Assembly (NCBI RefSeq): GCF_040954645.1
Contig: NC_092810.1
Coordinates: 8,106,185-8,170,184 of the forward strand
DNA length: 64,000 bases
Direction: 5' to 3'
Source of the DNA: Diabrotica undecimpunctata
Taxonomy: Eukaryota; Arthropoda; Insecta; Coleoptera; Chrysomelidae
Position 1 is the stretch's first letter. Every line of letters begins with the position of its first letter. The notes under the pieces are model-generated. The model saw only the letters and a list, made by a program, of their open reading frames with translations, made no database searches and was not told the origin of the DNA. The position numbers and the translations under genes are program-made. This document shows, one piece after another, positions 41,519-52,925 of this stretch.

Positions 41519-43170
41519 AATGGTGAAGAATGGCTCCAATTAACATTCATATATATATATAAGCGGGGATCCTACAGCTTCTGCCGCTTCCCGCATTTCG
41601 ATCGCCATCTTTTTCTATCTCTCCAGGTGTCTTCATCAATAGCTCTATCTTTCATGGTTTCCATAACACCTTGTATCCAAGACTTGGCTGGTCTTCCTCG
41701 TTTCCTTCTATTACTTGGATTGTATTCCATAGCTCTTTTTGGCCATCTGTTGTCGTCCATCCTCTGTACGTGACCATACCATATTAACTGTCTAGTTTCT
41801 ATTCTTTCAGAAGTTGTATGTACTCTATCTGTTTTTCTTCTAATTTCAGAATTAGGTATACGTTCTACTCTTGATATACGGCAAATTAACATTCATACTG
41901 CTACCCAAAAAAGCCAATGCAAAGGAGTGCAATGAACATCGCACCATAGCCTTAATGAGACATGTCTTGAAATTGTTTTTAAAAGTAATTCACAAAAGAA
42001 TACATAAGAAATTAGATGAAGGCATAAGTAATACACAAATGGGATTAAGGAAAGGACTGGGAACACGAGATGCACTGTTTGCAGTAAGTGTTCTTTCGCA
42101 GAGATGCTTAGATTTAAATCAGGAAGTATATGCCTGTTTCATTGATTTTGAGAAGGCATTTGACAGAGTGCAGCATAATCGACTTAAAGAAATTTTATTA
42201 AATAAAAACATAGACAGTAGAGACATTAGAATCATATGTAACCTCTATTGAAATCAAACAGCAAAAGTGAAAGTTGAAAATGAACTAACTGAGGATATCC
42301 AGATTCTCCATCTCAGAATTAGCGCTTGCCGAAGTCAGTGAGGGCCTTATAATAAATGGTGAGCCACTTAATAACATAAAATATGCTGACGACACCGTCC
42401 TTCTGGCAGGAACACTAGAAGAACTGCAACACCTTGCTAAACAACTAAATATATATTGCAACGATTACGGACTAAAAATAAATTTGAAGAAAACCAAGTT
42501 TATGATATTTACAAAAGCACAAAACATCAAAGTTAAGCTAGTATTAGATAATACAGAAATTGAAAAAATATCTTCGTACAAATACCTTGGAGCATGGATC
42601 ACAGAAGATACTGATCAGACAATGGAAATAAGATGCCGTATTGAAATTACACGGTCAACTTTTAATAGAATGAGAAAACTTTTTTGTAATCGCGATATCA
42701 ATATATCGCTTCGAATAAGAATGCTTATATGATATATTTTCTCTACCCTTTTGTATGGGGTTGAAGCTTGGACACTTAAAAAATCCAACATTAAAAACCT
42801 AGAAGTATTCGAAATGTGGTGTTACCGACGTATTTTGAAGATATCATGGATGGATCGCAAAACAAGCGAACAAGTTCTCGAACAACTTGGAAAACAATGC
42901 GAAGTTTTAAATTCCATAAAAATCAGGAAATTGGAATACTTGGGGCACATCATGAGAGGTGAAAAATACGAACTACTAAGGAATATAATGCAGGGTAAAA
43001 TCAAAGGCAGAAGAAGCGTAGGCAGACGTAAAATCTCGTGGCTACGCAATCTCCGTGAATGGTTTGGATGCAGTTCAATTGAACTATTCAGGCGCGTAAC
43101 CAACAAAATTATAATTGCCAGAATGATTTCCAATCTCCGATAGGAGCGGAACATGAAGAAGAAGAAGATT
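41519..43170 (+). mobile_element. RTE-clade LINE copy interrupted by another RTE fragment
   Basis: Reading starts GEEWLQLTFI at about 41520, is broken by the insertion at 41551-41884, and resumes LLPKKANAKECNEHRTIALM, LFLKVIHKRIHKKL, GTRDALFAVSVLSQRC and FIDFEKAFDRVQHN. Between 42251 and 42330 the VRQGCVLSP segment is lost in a deletion. Then INGEPLNNIKYADDTVLLAG, INLKKTKFMIFTK, YKYLGAWITEDTD, a stop near 42730, and YGVEAWTLKKSNIKNL through LRNLREWFGCSS to TAG at 43141. The GAAGAAGAAG tail follows. Dead copy. Confidence 0.85.
41551..41884 (-). mobile_element. RTE 3' fragment (subfamily C) nested in RTE
   Basis: ATTAACATTCAT flanks it (41539-41550 and 41885-41896), a 12-bp duplication of the host RTE. 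Minus strand: LICRISRVERIPNSEIRRKT, RQLIWYGHVQRMDDNRWPKR, NRRKRGRPAKSWIQGV, then the stop, followed by an AT-rich tail at 41551-41562. Confidence 0.9.
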
Positions 43171-44276
43171 TGTGATGTTTAAAAGATTTTTTTTAACAAT
43201 AAATGCGCCGTCACACATACATTGTATATTTTTAGTGGGCAATGTTATGTTACATTTTTGATACATAATAGGTTTATCCACTACGCAATTCACAAGGTTG
43301 TGTTGACGCAAGGATACTATGTCTAATTTTAAAGTACTGTGTTTAAAACATAGACATATAACACAAATTAACTGAGCGCTGCAATACGGATCCTTTCCCC
43401 TAGTGCGAAGGCCACGAATACCCTTGGGTAAATATACCCTAAAACTGTTACGTCACGAAAAATTCTACAAATCTCTTCCGTAATAAGATTCCCTCCGACA
43501 TCCGTGACTATGTCATGGTAAACGGGCTCTGAACTCCAACGTCCAACGATTAACTAAAATTATACTCAACTCCATCCTAAGTAAATTAGGGCAAGATTTA
43601 ACAATCATTTATTCAGATGAAGAAAGTACGAGTTTTGCATTCTTCGTTACAAACTCAAATTACTTTGAGAGCTACGGAAGACACGATTTTTATTTTATTT
43701 ATACCGACGTGAAAGCAGCTTCATAGAAAATGCTGATTTAGCTGATTAGTTCGTGTAATAAGGTAGTAATATTATCAAAGTTTCAGTCAATATTAGGTAA
43801 TATGGGGTAAAAAGATGATTCGTGTTAGTAAAAAGGTTTAATAATAATAAAAAGAAAAGTATTTCAGTACTAAATTGTTTTAATTGTTTTTACAATGAAA
43901 CTATGTGTGGTTGTGAAGTTATTTTCTTGTGACAGTTTAATGAGAATTTACCACAATCAGTTAAAAATCGTTTTTTACTCCTATATTTTGAAAATAACTT
44001 TATTTGATATCTTCTATATTATAATATCAGGTATAGGCTTTATTACAAAAGTTGATTACCTACCCTGGTAGCATTTTTAAATTCTTTGGTATATATTGAA
44101 ATCCTCTCATATATGTATTAAAACACCGAAGAATATTTTTTCCATGTATTTCTGTTTCCTATATTACAAGTTAAAACTCCGAAATATTATTTCAATCTTC
44201 TTTGCGTCGCCGAGTTAATATAAACACATCTTACAGTTTGTTCGTTTGTTTACAGATCACTAAGAAAATATTGCGG
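43171..44276. other. AT-rich stretch, nothing recognised
   Basis: No coding motif. A somewhat G+C-richer patch is at 43390-43460. Confidence 0.4.
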
Positions 44277-44321
44277 GGAAGAGAATTACCTCACTCTCGG
44301 TAAGGCCGGCCGCTGTTACGG
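44277..44321 (+). other. Possible short exon, unconfirmed
   Basis: TTCGTTTGTTTACAG is a good acceptor ending about 44255, and CTCTCG|GTAAGG at about 44300 a plausible donor. The 45 or so bases between them read ITKKILRGRELPHSR in one frame. No homology recognised and no neighbouring exon, so very weak. Confidence 0.15.
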
Positions 44322-44330
44322 GCGTGTTTA

Positions 44331-47270
44331 CTTTTATTCGAGTCCGAATTTTCCTTCAAATTTGTAATGTTTTGTGCTTTTCGTCTTTTTCATGGGAAAA
44401 TGTGTAGTATAGTGGCAGTTTTATGTGAAGTTAAATTGAGGTTGGAAAAATTGGTCATTGAGAACAGACGCAGTGTGTTTAGTGCTTTATTTGCAAAAAC
44501 CGGCAAATTTGTTTTAAAAAAAGTGATTTATACTCAATGTCATGTGTTAGTTCAGATAAGAGTAATCTCTGTTTTTGTTTATATCGTCTCTCACCGAAGA
44601 GATTTGTATTTAAGAAATTTCTGGCGTTTCTAACAAATTTGAAAAATATCCACATGGTTCCAGTTTTTTAAAGAGCCAGATTTTCGAAGTTTGTGTCCAG
44701 TGCCAACTTTTAGCCTCAATTTTGTTTATCCCTGGCCGTCGTTCCAGACTATAGATGCAGTTTTTTGCATGGCAGTAAATCTCCAGTGAAGTCCAGTTCC
44801 AACCTCAGAAATTTAAAGTGAAGAAATTTTAGTGAAATCCAGGTAACTCTTTTGTGTTGATTTGTAAAAGAAAAAGAAATATTTTCATTAATAATTGCTT
44901 TCAAATAGTTTAAGAAATTGTAATAATTAAAATTAGATGTGTTAGGGTATGGTCTAGGTCTAGCTGTCATATTATTTGTTCCGTTTTAAAATTGAATATT
45001 GACATCTGACAGCTAGCTTTATTTTTTTTTGACATTTGGTAAATACCTAATCATAATAGAAATTTTGTTTTTGTTTTTTAAAAAAGGTTAACCTCTATGC
45101 ATAGTTTCACTTGCATCACACAAAAAGATATTTCTTTATTTGTAATAACTTATTTCTGCTACAAATTGTCGCCCATAAACAATTGTAAGTTTTGTAGTAT
45201 CTCCAACTTCTAGAGTTTGTAAACTGATAGGACATATGATAGGCCTTTCTCTATTATTTTGTATTTAGTTTTGTAACTATTAATATAGTATTTTTGATGT
45301 TTGTTATTTCCCTTAACTAACTCCCTAACCTTTTTTGTGTTTGTAGGAAGGAAGAACCTTTTCTTTCATCTAGCAGGAAGATTCTTTAAAACGGCTATTT
45401 TAGATTTTAGTCCATTTTAAATAACTTTGAGAACCTTCTTGTGTTTTGTTTGCCCAGAAGACTCACGTAAGTACCCTTTTGTTTCATTTTTGGTAGTTAC
45501 CCCATTTCAGTCCCCTTGTCATTCACTGATCTACTACCCAGTTCTCCAAATAAACCCTGAGTGGCCGTTCGCAACGTTTCGCTTTGTTTTGCTTGCCCTA
45601 TCTTCACCCCAATAATTTCTGTCCCCAACTTTCAACAGGTTATAGTAATACCCTATGTGGTAGGCAAAATAATCGTTACACCCTGTATATAAAGTATGAG
45701 AAATTATTTCGTGTTTCTTTATACGTATAAACGTACCTGTATCATTATTATTATTGATATTTTTTTTAATTTGTTTGTTCTTTGTATTATACATGTTCTT
45801 AAGAAATGCCGTAACAAAAGAAGGCCAAACTTTTGAAATTTATGAGAAATTTGGAACCGCCGGTTTTTTTATTGGGTACTTTAAAAACAACTCATATAAA
45901 AGTTGTAAACAAAAAAGATTAAATTATAAGAATTATATAGCAAACTTCAAAGAAAATATCATGCCAATCATATTTATTGGCAGAAAAAGGAATATTGGTA
46001 AATTACAAAAAAAAAGCAAGACAATTTAGTAAATTTAACTAAAGCGACAGTCAGCTTTGATATAAAAACTTTATTTGTTGTTTGTTGTATTGTAGTATTT
46101 GTTGATTTGTAATTAGTGTGTTTACCTTTCACGTTTTGTTTGGCCTAAATTATTACTATCGCACTAATTGACTAGAAGCTCATGGGAGATTTTTAATGGG
46201 TGACTTGACCCAGCATAAATAACATAAATTAATACTACAATATGTAATAACAGCTTAAGAAACTATGCTCGGTACACAAAGCATGTAGGGTTCAAATTAA
46301 GGGTTGCGCCTTGGATTTATCACCCCTGTCCCAGCCAAAATGTATGGCTTGCAAAAAAATTAATCTATACACCAATTCGAAACTTTGTGTATCAATGCCG
46401 TACTGTGTCACATAATCGAAAATGGGGAAACAGTTTTCCGGAAATAAAAAATTTTCCCGGCTCCTGGTACCAATGTTTTTGTACGGCTTTAGATCGCAAC
46501 TCATTATTTTTTGTATTTTCCACCAAGTTATAAAAACCGTAAAGAAAACAAAAAAAAATACCCCGTTGAATGGTATGTTTATTTTACCAGTGACTTACAC
46601 GCACCGATAAGAATTGACGGCATAGTTTATAAAGTTCTTATTACATAATATTGTTTTATATGTAATTAATGCTTAAATCATGGGCTTGTATACTTTAATT
46701 TTAAAACTATGGTTTTACGCTGAATGATTTCTGCAGGATTCATTTATTAATATATCAATATTTAACGAAACATATCTCGTACTTGGCTTTGTTTTTCTTC
46801 GTTTCTGTTGTTTGGTCCATAAGATTCTGTTATCTTGAGTTTTTGGCTTAAACCTTTAATATAAAGAAGCTAATTCATCTTAACTTTATATTTTTACTGA
46901 GGTCCTCTTTGTGATTTTACCAAACTTAAAAATATCTATCTCTCGCTTTTTCAACTTATATCCTGAGTGTAGGTGTCTCCCAATGGCTTTTATCTCTTTC
47001 TATCGTTAGCGAACCTCATACTTCTCCCATATTTGAGCTGTCTATTCACTTTTGATTATCACCTGGTGATTTTTGGTTTTTAAGTTTCTCCAATGGTTCT
47101 ATAACTGCTTGTTCTAGAACATATGTTTTTTTATCTGTTATTATATTTGATGTGTTTGGAAAAATGATTCTTTTTCTACTGATATTTTTGTACTTATGAA
47201 CCTCTAACCTCTGACTCTACGTTTTTTGTGAATGCCTCTCAATAATGATGCTTTGTTTCTCTTACTAATT
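44331..47270. other. Long AT-rich stretch without recognised gene
   Basis: Several frames of 60-95 codons on both strands show no motif. ACACCCTGTATA occurs at about 45677, as at the 57.9-kb MITE. A primer-binding-site-like TGGTACCAGGAGCCGGGA is on the minus strand at about 46459-46476, without LTRs that I could define. Confidence 0.4.
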
Positions 47271-47279
47271 TGTACGTTA

Positions 47280-47935
47280 CCTTTCTTATTTTGTTATATT
47301 ATTTGGCATTATCATCATCATCTTCATCGACGTGTTGCCAACTTCTGATCTCTAGTATCCCTAAGTCAGTCTCAACTCCATATAATCACCTAATTTGCGG
47401 TCGGCCTCTGCTTCTTCTTCTGATAGGTGTTTCTGCCATTAGCTTTTTAGCAATCATGTTGTCAGACATTTGTATTATGTGCCAAGCCCACTTAAGTCGC
47501 TGTCTTTTAATGAACGTTATGACATTTCGTTCATTAAAGAATTTGGTATGTTCATGACTAGAGCGACCTATTTCACCGCCGTTTCCAATTCTAGAAAATA
47601 TTGTCCAACATCTCGCATGCTAAATCATCAGCGCATGCTAAGATTTGTATCGATCTATTGTAAATAGTACCGCCGTCTCTAATTCGTGTGTCACGGACTG
47701 CCTCACTGCCAAGGCAATGTTAAATAGGAGGCAGCCAGGGCATCCCCTTGTCTGAGTCCTTCCTTTATCTCAAAAGATCGAGAATTTTCTCCCTGTATCC
47801 TATCGCTGGCTTTTAAGTTAGACATTGTCATTCTCGTTAATCGGATAAGTTTTTCTGGTATATCAAAACTCACGTATTGATTGGTATAGTACTGTTTGAT
47901 TGGTATAGACTTGTCGACTTTATCAATCAACGATT
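47280..47935 (-). mobile_element. RTE-clade LINE remnant with internal deletion
   Basis: Minus strand: EKLIRLTRMTMSNLKA, FEIKEGLRQGDALAASYL (RT motif), then a jump to FIKRQRLKWAWHIIQMSDN and RRRSRGRPQIR, and a (GAT)n-like tail at about 47300-47320. The YADD region is missing. Confidence 0.75.
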
Positions 47936-47999
47936 CGGCATAATTTAAATACGTTTCAGCAATAATTATAAAGTTTAGGTTGTTCTGTCAAATAAAAAT

Positions 48000-48096
48000 C
48001 AAATTAATTATACAAATTAAAAACCTAATTTTGGAGCCCCAAAAATTACGGGTGCTATGCAGGTGCCTAGGTGGCCTAGATCTTAGTCCGCCCCTG
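48000..48096 (-). mobile_element. hAT terminal fragment
   Basis: On the minus strand CAGGGGCGGACTAAGATC begins at 48096, a typical hAT inverted terminal repeat. TGCCTAGG occurs directly outside (48097-48104) and again inside at 48064-48071. No second end or transposase was found. Confidence 0.5.
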
Positions 48097-48344
48097 TGCC
48101 TAGGAGGTCAGTAAACCACTAAAAGAGCAGTGAAAGGTTGTCCTAAAGAAGGAATCTGATCAACTCTACTATTGTTAACAGTGCTTGACAGTCCTTCAAG
48201 AAAACTCAAAAGATAATATATTTTATCCATACTTTACCAATTTCTTACTTTCGAAAATCCTCTAGGTAACCTACTATTAATTTGTAATGGTTGGCTACCA
48301 ATAACTGTAAATAAATATAATTCACTTTTCTAGAAATATCATCA

Positions 48345-49490
48345 TCATCCTTCTGGCTTTACAATGATGATTTTTGTTATAGTCCAGGTCTCTGAACCAT
48401 ATGTTAGGACTGGGCGTATTATTGTTTTGTAAAGTTTTATTTTTGTATTTGTCGGTATAATTGTGTTAAGGAGCCCTCCCAGCTATACAAATTCGTTCAC
48501 TGCTTCGATGACGTCGTTTTCTGTAACAAGTAGTCGTAGGATTTGTGGTTGCATGCTTATTTTCATATACTTCGTTTTGTTGATGTTAATTATTAAACCC
48601 ATTCTTGTAACTGATTCTTTTAATGCTACATATGCCTCTCATACATCGTTTTCTGTTCTACCAATAATCTTGATATCATCAGCATAGGCAAGCATTGCAC
48701 TGATTTATATATTGAACCAATAGTTGTGATTTGTGACATAGGTATTACTTTTTCCAGAGCCAGATTAAACAGTATATAGGAGAAAGGGTCTCCCTGGCGC
48801 AGCCCGTTATTTTTGATAAAAGGTTCAGACAGTTCCCCCTGAATTCGAAGTCTACATTCAACTTTTGCAAGAGCTAGTTTTGTTAAATTTACCAACTGAT
48901 TTGGTACTTCTAGCTTTTTCATTGCTTTGAACATTTCTGTTCTATTCACAGAGTCGTGTTTCAGTGTTTTTTCTAAAATTAGTTTCATGGTTGTAATCTG
49001 ATGAATAATTGTCGATTTACCACCTCTGTAACCAGCTTAGTATTTTCCTAATATCTGCTCCTACTAATACTATCTATATACTATCTGCTAATGATATCTC
49101 CTTTTTTGTGAATGGTGCAAAGTGTTCCAATATTCCAATCATTGGGAAGGGGATTTCTGTGTCCATATTATTTATATGGTTCAGCTGGGAGATTATCTAT
49201 TCCGGGTGATTTGTTTCTGGCTACTTTTTAACTGTATCTTTAACTCAAGAATAGTTGGTGGTTCCTCTTACCTCTCGTCTATTTCCCTTGCCTTGTCTCT
49301 TTCGTCTTTCAGGTTTTCTTCTCCTTTCTCTATATTAAGTGCCTGGTTAAAATATTTCACCCATCTATTCAATACATCTTACCTTGTTGTTAAAAGGTCT
49401 CCATTCTGATTTCTGCATGTCTTGTGGTTGCCTTGAATTCTTTTCTGTTGATGTTAACTTTCTTATTTTCTGGAAAGATACCCCACGGTA
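48345..49490 (-). mobile_element. RTE-clade LINE copy, degraded
   Basis: Minus strand, 5' to 3': the pre-RT linker (LNRWVKYFNQALNIEKGEEN) near 49340, then KHDSVNRTEMFKAMKKLEVP, LVNLTKLALAKVECRLRIQG, NNGLRQGDPFSYILFNLALE at 48626-48988, and a worn YADD (LPMLMISRLL region) near 48690. C-terminal motifs continue toward 48350. Inactive. Confidence 0.75.
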
Positions 49491-50073
49491 AATTAAAAAT
49501 TATGAAATAGAACATTTAAATAATGTTTAAATATTGGATTTACTTTTAAATAGAATACAATCCTAATATATTGAGTGTTTATCTTAAAATATTATTGCCA
49601 GGTTGTATTTTTCTTACCATTTTTTAAAATTTTTTTTAAATTGACAGTCCAAAAACTTTGTTAATATCAAAACGTTCAATTCAACTATGTCTGGATTATT
49701 CTGAGTCATTGTTTAGGTCAAGTTCCTTTATAGAACTCCATAATTTCCACTCAATTTCGCCGAGACGGTGAAGACACAAAAATACAGCTACGCTGCTAAA
49801 CCAAATTAACATCAGACACATTCCCATCATTAATGGTTTTCGAACAAAACAGTCTCTGCTTCTCGAATTCGTATACTTTAACCTAGGAGTTCTCAATTCA
49901 CTTGGAAATTCTAGTCATTGCGGTTGATACAGGAGTGGATTTAGTGTTATTTCAAAAGGAGACATTCATGAGGAGAACTTCAATACATTTTGAGACAAAA
50001 GGATCATTTTTTGTATTATTATTTTTCTAACATTCGATTAAACAATTTTTGGTTGCGTATAAAATTCTTGTAG
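49491..50073. other. AT-rich stretch, nothing recognised
   Basis: No recognised motif before the Tigger element. Confidence 0.4.
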
Positions 50074-50260
50074 TAGAGTGAGAGGAGCACATGTGGACAA
50101 ATTTCAAAAAAAAATTTATACTGCAAAATAAGATTCATTGTAAAGTATCGGCTTCTTCAATGTAAGATTCACATATTTGTGAGTCTGTGTACATTTAAAT
50201 TTGGCAGTAATTAAATTATTTAGGACACGTGCATTAAATTCCAAGTAGATGTAATTAGTC

Positions 50261-50298
50261 CACATGTGCCACTAAGGGAGGCACATGTGGACAAGACA
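50261..50298. promoter_or_regulatory. Palindromic subterminal site in Tigger element
   Basis: GTCCACATGTGCC and GGCACATGTGGAC form an inverted pair about 8 bases apart near 50261-50296. Another copy is at the element end (50086) and a variant (GGCACGTATGGACA) near 50321. The right end has GGCACAACTGTCC next to its terminal copy. Likely transposase-binding sites. Confidence 0.6.
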
Positions 50299-50399
50299 AT
50301 ATTTTCTACGGGGCACGTATGGACACAGGTTTTGATGGAAATAATAATAAAATAATAACATTTTTTTATAAGTGCCATTTTTAATATTTATTTAACATA

Positions 50400-52403
50400 A
50401 TAATATATTGAATTATCCCATATTATATCTATGAAAATTAACGGAAAACCTAAAAAAAGAGCTTGATCTTGCTGTCCCAAATTTTTTTTTTTCATTAGCT
50501 GGCAATTTTCTTATAATATCGTTTTCAGAAATATGACTCTCATTCTTCTGATCTGGAAATACAAAATCTGGTCGCGGCGTCATTTTTAAAGAATTTACTA
50601 AAAATTCTGACTCTCTAGTTCCTTTTCGATCTGATCAACAACGAATTTGAGTGTTTTTTTTTGTAGCAAATTTAATAAGAACAAAATCCCCTTTCTGGAT
50701 ATTCGTAAGATCCAATACAAAATCTTTACCATCTTTAGTCTTATCTTTCATAAGACTATCATCTGATTCTTTGCAATAATTCCCAATTTTGCTTTCTGAA
50801 AAACTGTGCGAATATGAGATTTGTATTTTTTTTTCTATATTGCTTGCCTTTCTTTTCAGAGCCCGTTTCCCTTTTTCCTCATTTTCTCTTATTTAGTTTT
50901 CTAAACTATTTTTTCTGGTATAGCGGTCAGAATGGTTGAAATTTTTTTCTTTCTTCCTTTCTTAGAACTTATTCTCACGGCCTTTGGGTATGTACGAATT
51001 TGTTTCGGAGTAAGTTTTACATCGGAAATAATTACCATTTTGGAACTTTGTTTTTTGGTAATTAAAACAGGTTGACAATTATTTTTGACTTGTGGTTGAA
51101 CATTTGCCGATAATGATGTAAAAGGCATTTCGGAATTAGAGAGTGTACTGCAATTTAGACAATCATCAGTTGAAGTACTTCTGACTTCTGAGGAAATCTT
51201 CTGAGGAAAAAATATTTTTATTAAAGAGACAGCAACCAGTGTTTAAAAACCCAGAAATAATGTTTTTCTTATTATATGCTTCATCAAAGTCTGGAGCTGT
51301 TACATGTGCAATGTCATAAATTGCACTCTAGAATGCTGCACGAAAACGACCCTTAAAAGGGCCAAATACACACACATCTAGAGGCTGCAAACCATGTATT
51401 GTGTGTGAAGGAAACGTTAAGAGTACTAAATAATTTTCTCTGCAATACAATATAACGTCTAACGTTGCATGTGTATTATGGATATTCAAAAGTATTAACG
51501 GTTTTCCTTAGAAGCATGCATGTTTTTTAATATGCTTTACAACTTCAAGGAATCCCTCTTTGGTCATCCAACCACTTGAAGAAGCAATACCAATGCTGCC
51601 TTCTGGTTCTCCAGTCAGGAATGACTCTTTAAATCGCACTCGTGGGAAGATAGAAACAGCTGGAATAGCATTTCCATTGGCAATGATTATTCCAACAAAC
51701 GCCACCTGCTTACCTCTCTCCGCTTCAACTGCTTGTCCCACTTACTTACAGCCCTTATTTGCGACCACTTTTGGCATTTGCAGAATAGTATTTACTTCAA
51801 AAATCATGTCTACGTTAACTTTATTAAAACTGATGTTTCTGGCTAGACTACTAGACTCAGGTTTTCGCAAAGATAAATTATTGTGACGCTTCATGAAACC
51901 TTTCATCCACTCAATTTCAGCAAAATGATTTTCTGACCATGACTTTGGCACATTTTTTTCAAGCTTCAAAGTATACTCATATGAGAATATTCGAATTTGA
52001 AAGTAGGTTAATCCATTCTGTAACTTTAAAGATTGAAGATTATAATTTACTATACTGTCCTCTTCTACATTTAAAAAACATCTGCTGTATTGTATCTTTT
52101 GACGAAAACTTTATTTCGCATATTTCTGCATCATTTATATTTTTTTTTATTCAGTTTTTTTAATCTTTTATATTACATGGACTTCTTCAATCCATATCTC
52201 TCTGCTACTTTTCTGATTGATCCGTTACCATTTTTTATATCGCAAATGGCCTGAACTACTACATTTTCAGGAATATTTCTTCTATCAGTTTTTCTGATGT
52301 AGGTTCTCACTATTATTTCGAACTGTAAGGTAAAAAAAAATTGCTGACACTGCCCACTTGTTCCCCTGTGTATAACATCTGCCCCGTATGCATAGTTTTT
52401 CAA
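50400..52403 (-). pseudogene. pogo/Tigger transposase (Psq HTH, CENP-B HTH, DDE)
   Basis: Minus strand, 5' to 3'. At about 52310-52180, VRTYIRKTDRRNIPENVVVQ and GNGSIRKVAERYGLKKS form the Psq-type helix-turn-helix. 51969-51742: VPKSWSENHFAEIEWMKGFM and LSLRKPESSSLARN form the CENP-B/Tc5-type DNA-binding domain. 51741-51508: FVGIIIANGNAIPAVSIFPR and GSIGIASSSGWMTKEGFLEV, the start of the DDE core. 51505-51250: KPLILLNIHNTHATLDVILY, FPSHTIHGLQPLDVCVFGPF. The usual LLLDNH aspartate is asparagine here. 51128-50901: PKAVRISSKKGRKKKIS tail. Stops and shifts between the segments. All domains present in the right order. Confidence 0.88.
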
Positions 52404-52769
52404 AAGTACCGGATATTTGTGTTTAGGTTATGACTAGAACAAAACTGTAGAATCTTACCTGATATCAAATATGACAATATTCAAAATACGATGCACTTTA
52501 CAAGGAAACACATAATGTCACTAAATAATATTACAATCTCTAAAAAACTGTTTATTTACTTTTACGAGACAAAAGTAACACAACCTCGTGACACAAACAA
52601 ATGGCAACTGACATTGAATTTATTTGTTGGCATAAAACTATATCACCAGTGACACCTAGGAGAATGAGTTAGAACCACTCGAAAAGAAATCTAGACGGAC
52701 AGAGGCACAACTGTCCACTTGTGCCTCCCCTTCCCCTACATATAAAAGATAATATATCACAAAAAATAG

Positions 52770-52925
52770 ATAATGGCATAGGGGAATATTAATGTAGATT
52801 AAGAAGAGGATTCAGCACAGTAGATCAAATTTTCCTATTGTGTAAAACAAACAGAAACCTACGAATATGGGAAATCTACAGTGACCCTATTTATCGATAT
52901 AACCGAACTAGTATTAGCTGTATGG
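52770..52925 (+). pseudogene. RTE reverse-transcriptase scrap
   Basis: Plus-strand frame: RRGFSTVDQIFLLCKTNRNL, corresponding to GFRxGRSTVDQIFxLRQ of RTE RT. About 40 codons, no flanking RT. Confidence 0.55.

Larger units (their letters stand above)
50076..52736 (-). mobile_element. pogo/Tigger element, full length, decayed
   Basis: Inverted ends: the left end contains AGAGTGAGAGGAGCACATGT, and the inverse of the right end reads AGGGGAAGGGGAGGCACAAG. TA flanks both (50074-50075 and 52737-52738), the usual TA duplication. 2661 bp. The minus strand carries one pogo-type transposase pseudogene. The GGCACATGTGGAC motif is repeated inside both ends. Confidence 0.88.

Noticed and set aside
44367..44633. 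88-codon plus-strand frame starting at an ATG
   Set aside because: Residue composition is that of AT-rich noise; no motif, no supporting neighbour exon.
46292..46504. 70-codon minus-strand frame
   Set aside because: It runs through the primer-binding-site-like sequence and shows no protein motif in any frame.
49000..49025. CTGATGA near 49000 as another hammerhead
   Set aside because: No GAAA follows a short stem, so the core is not completed.
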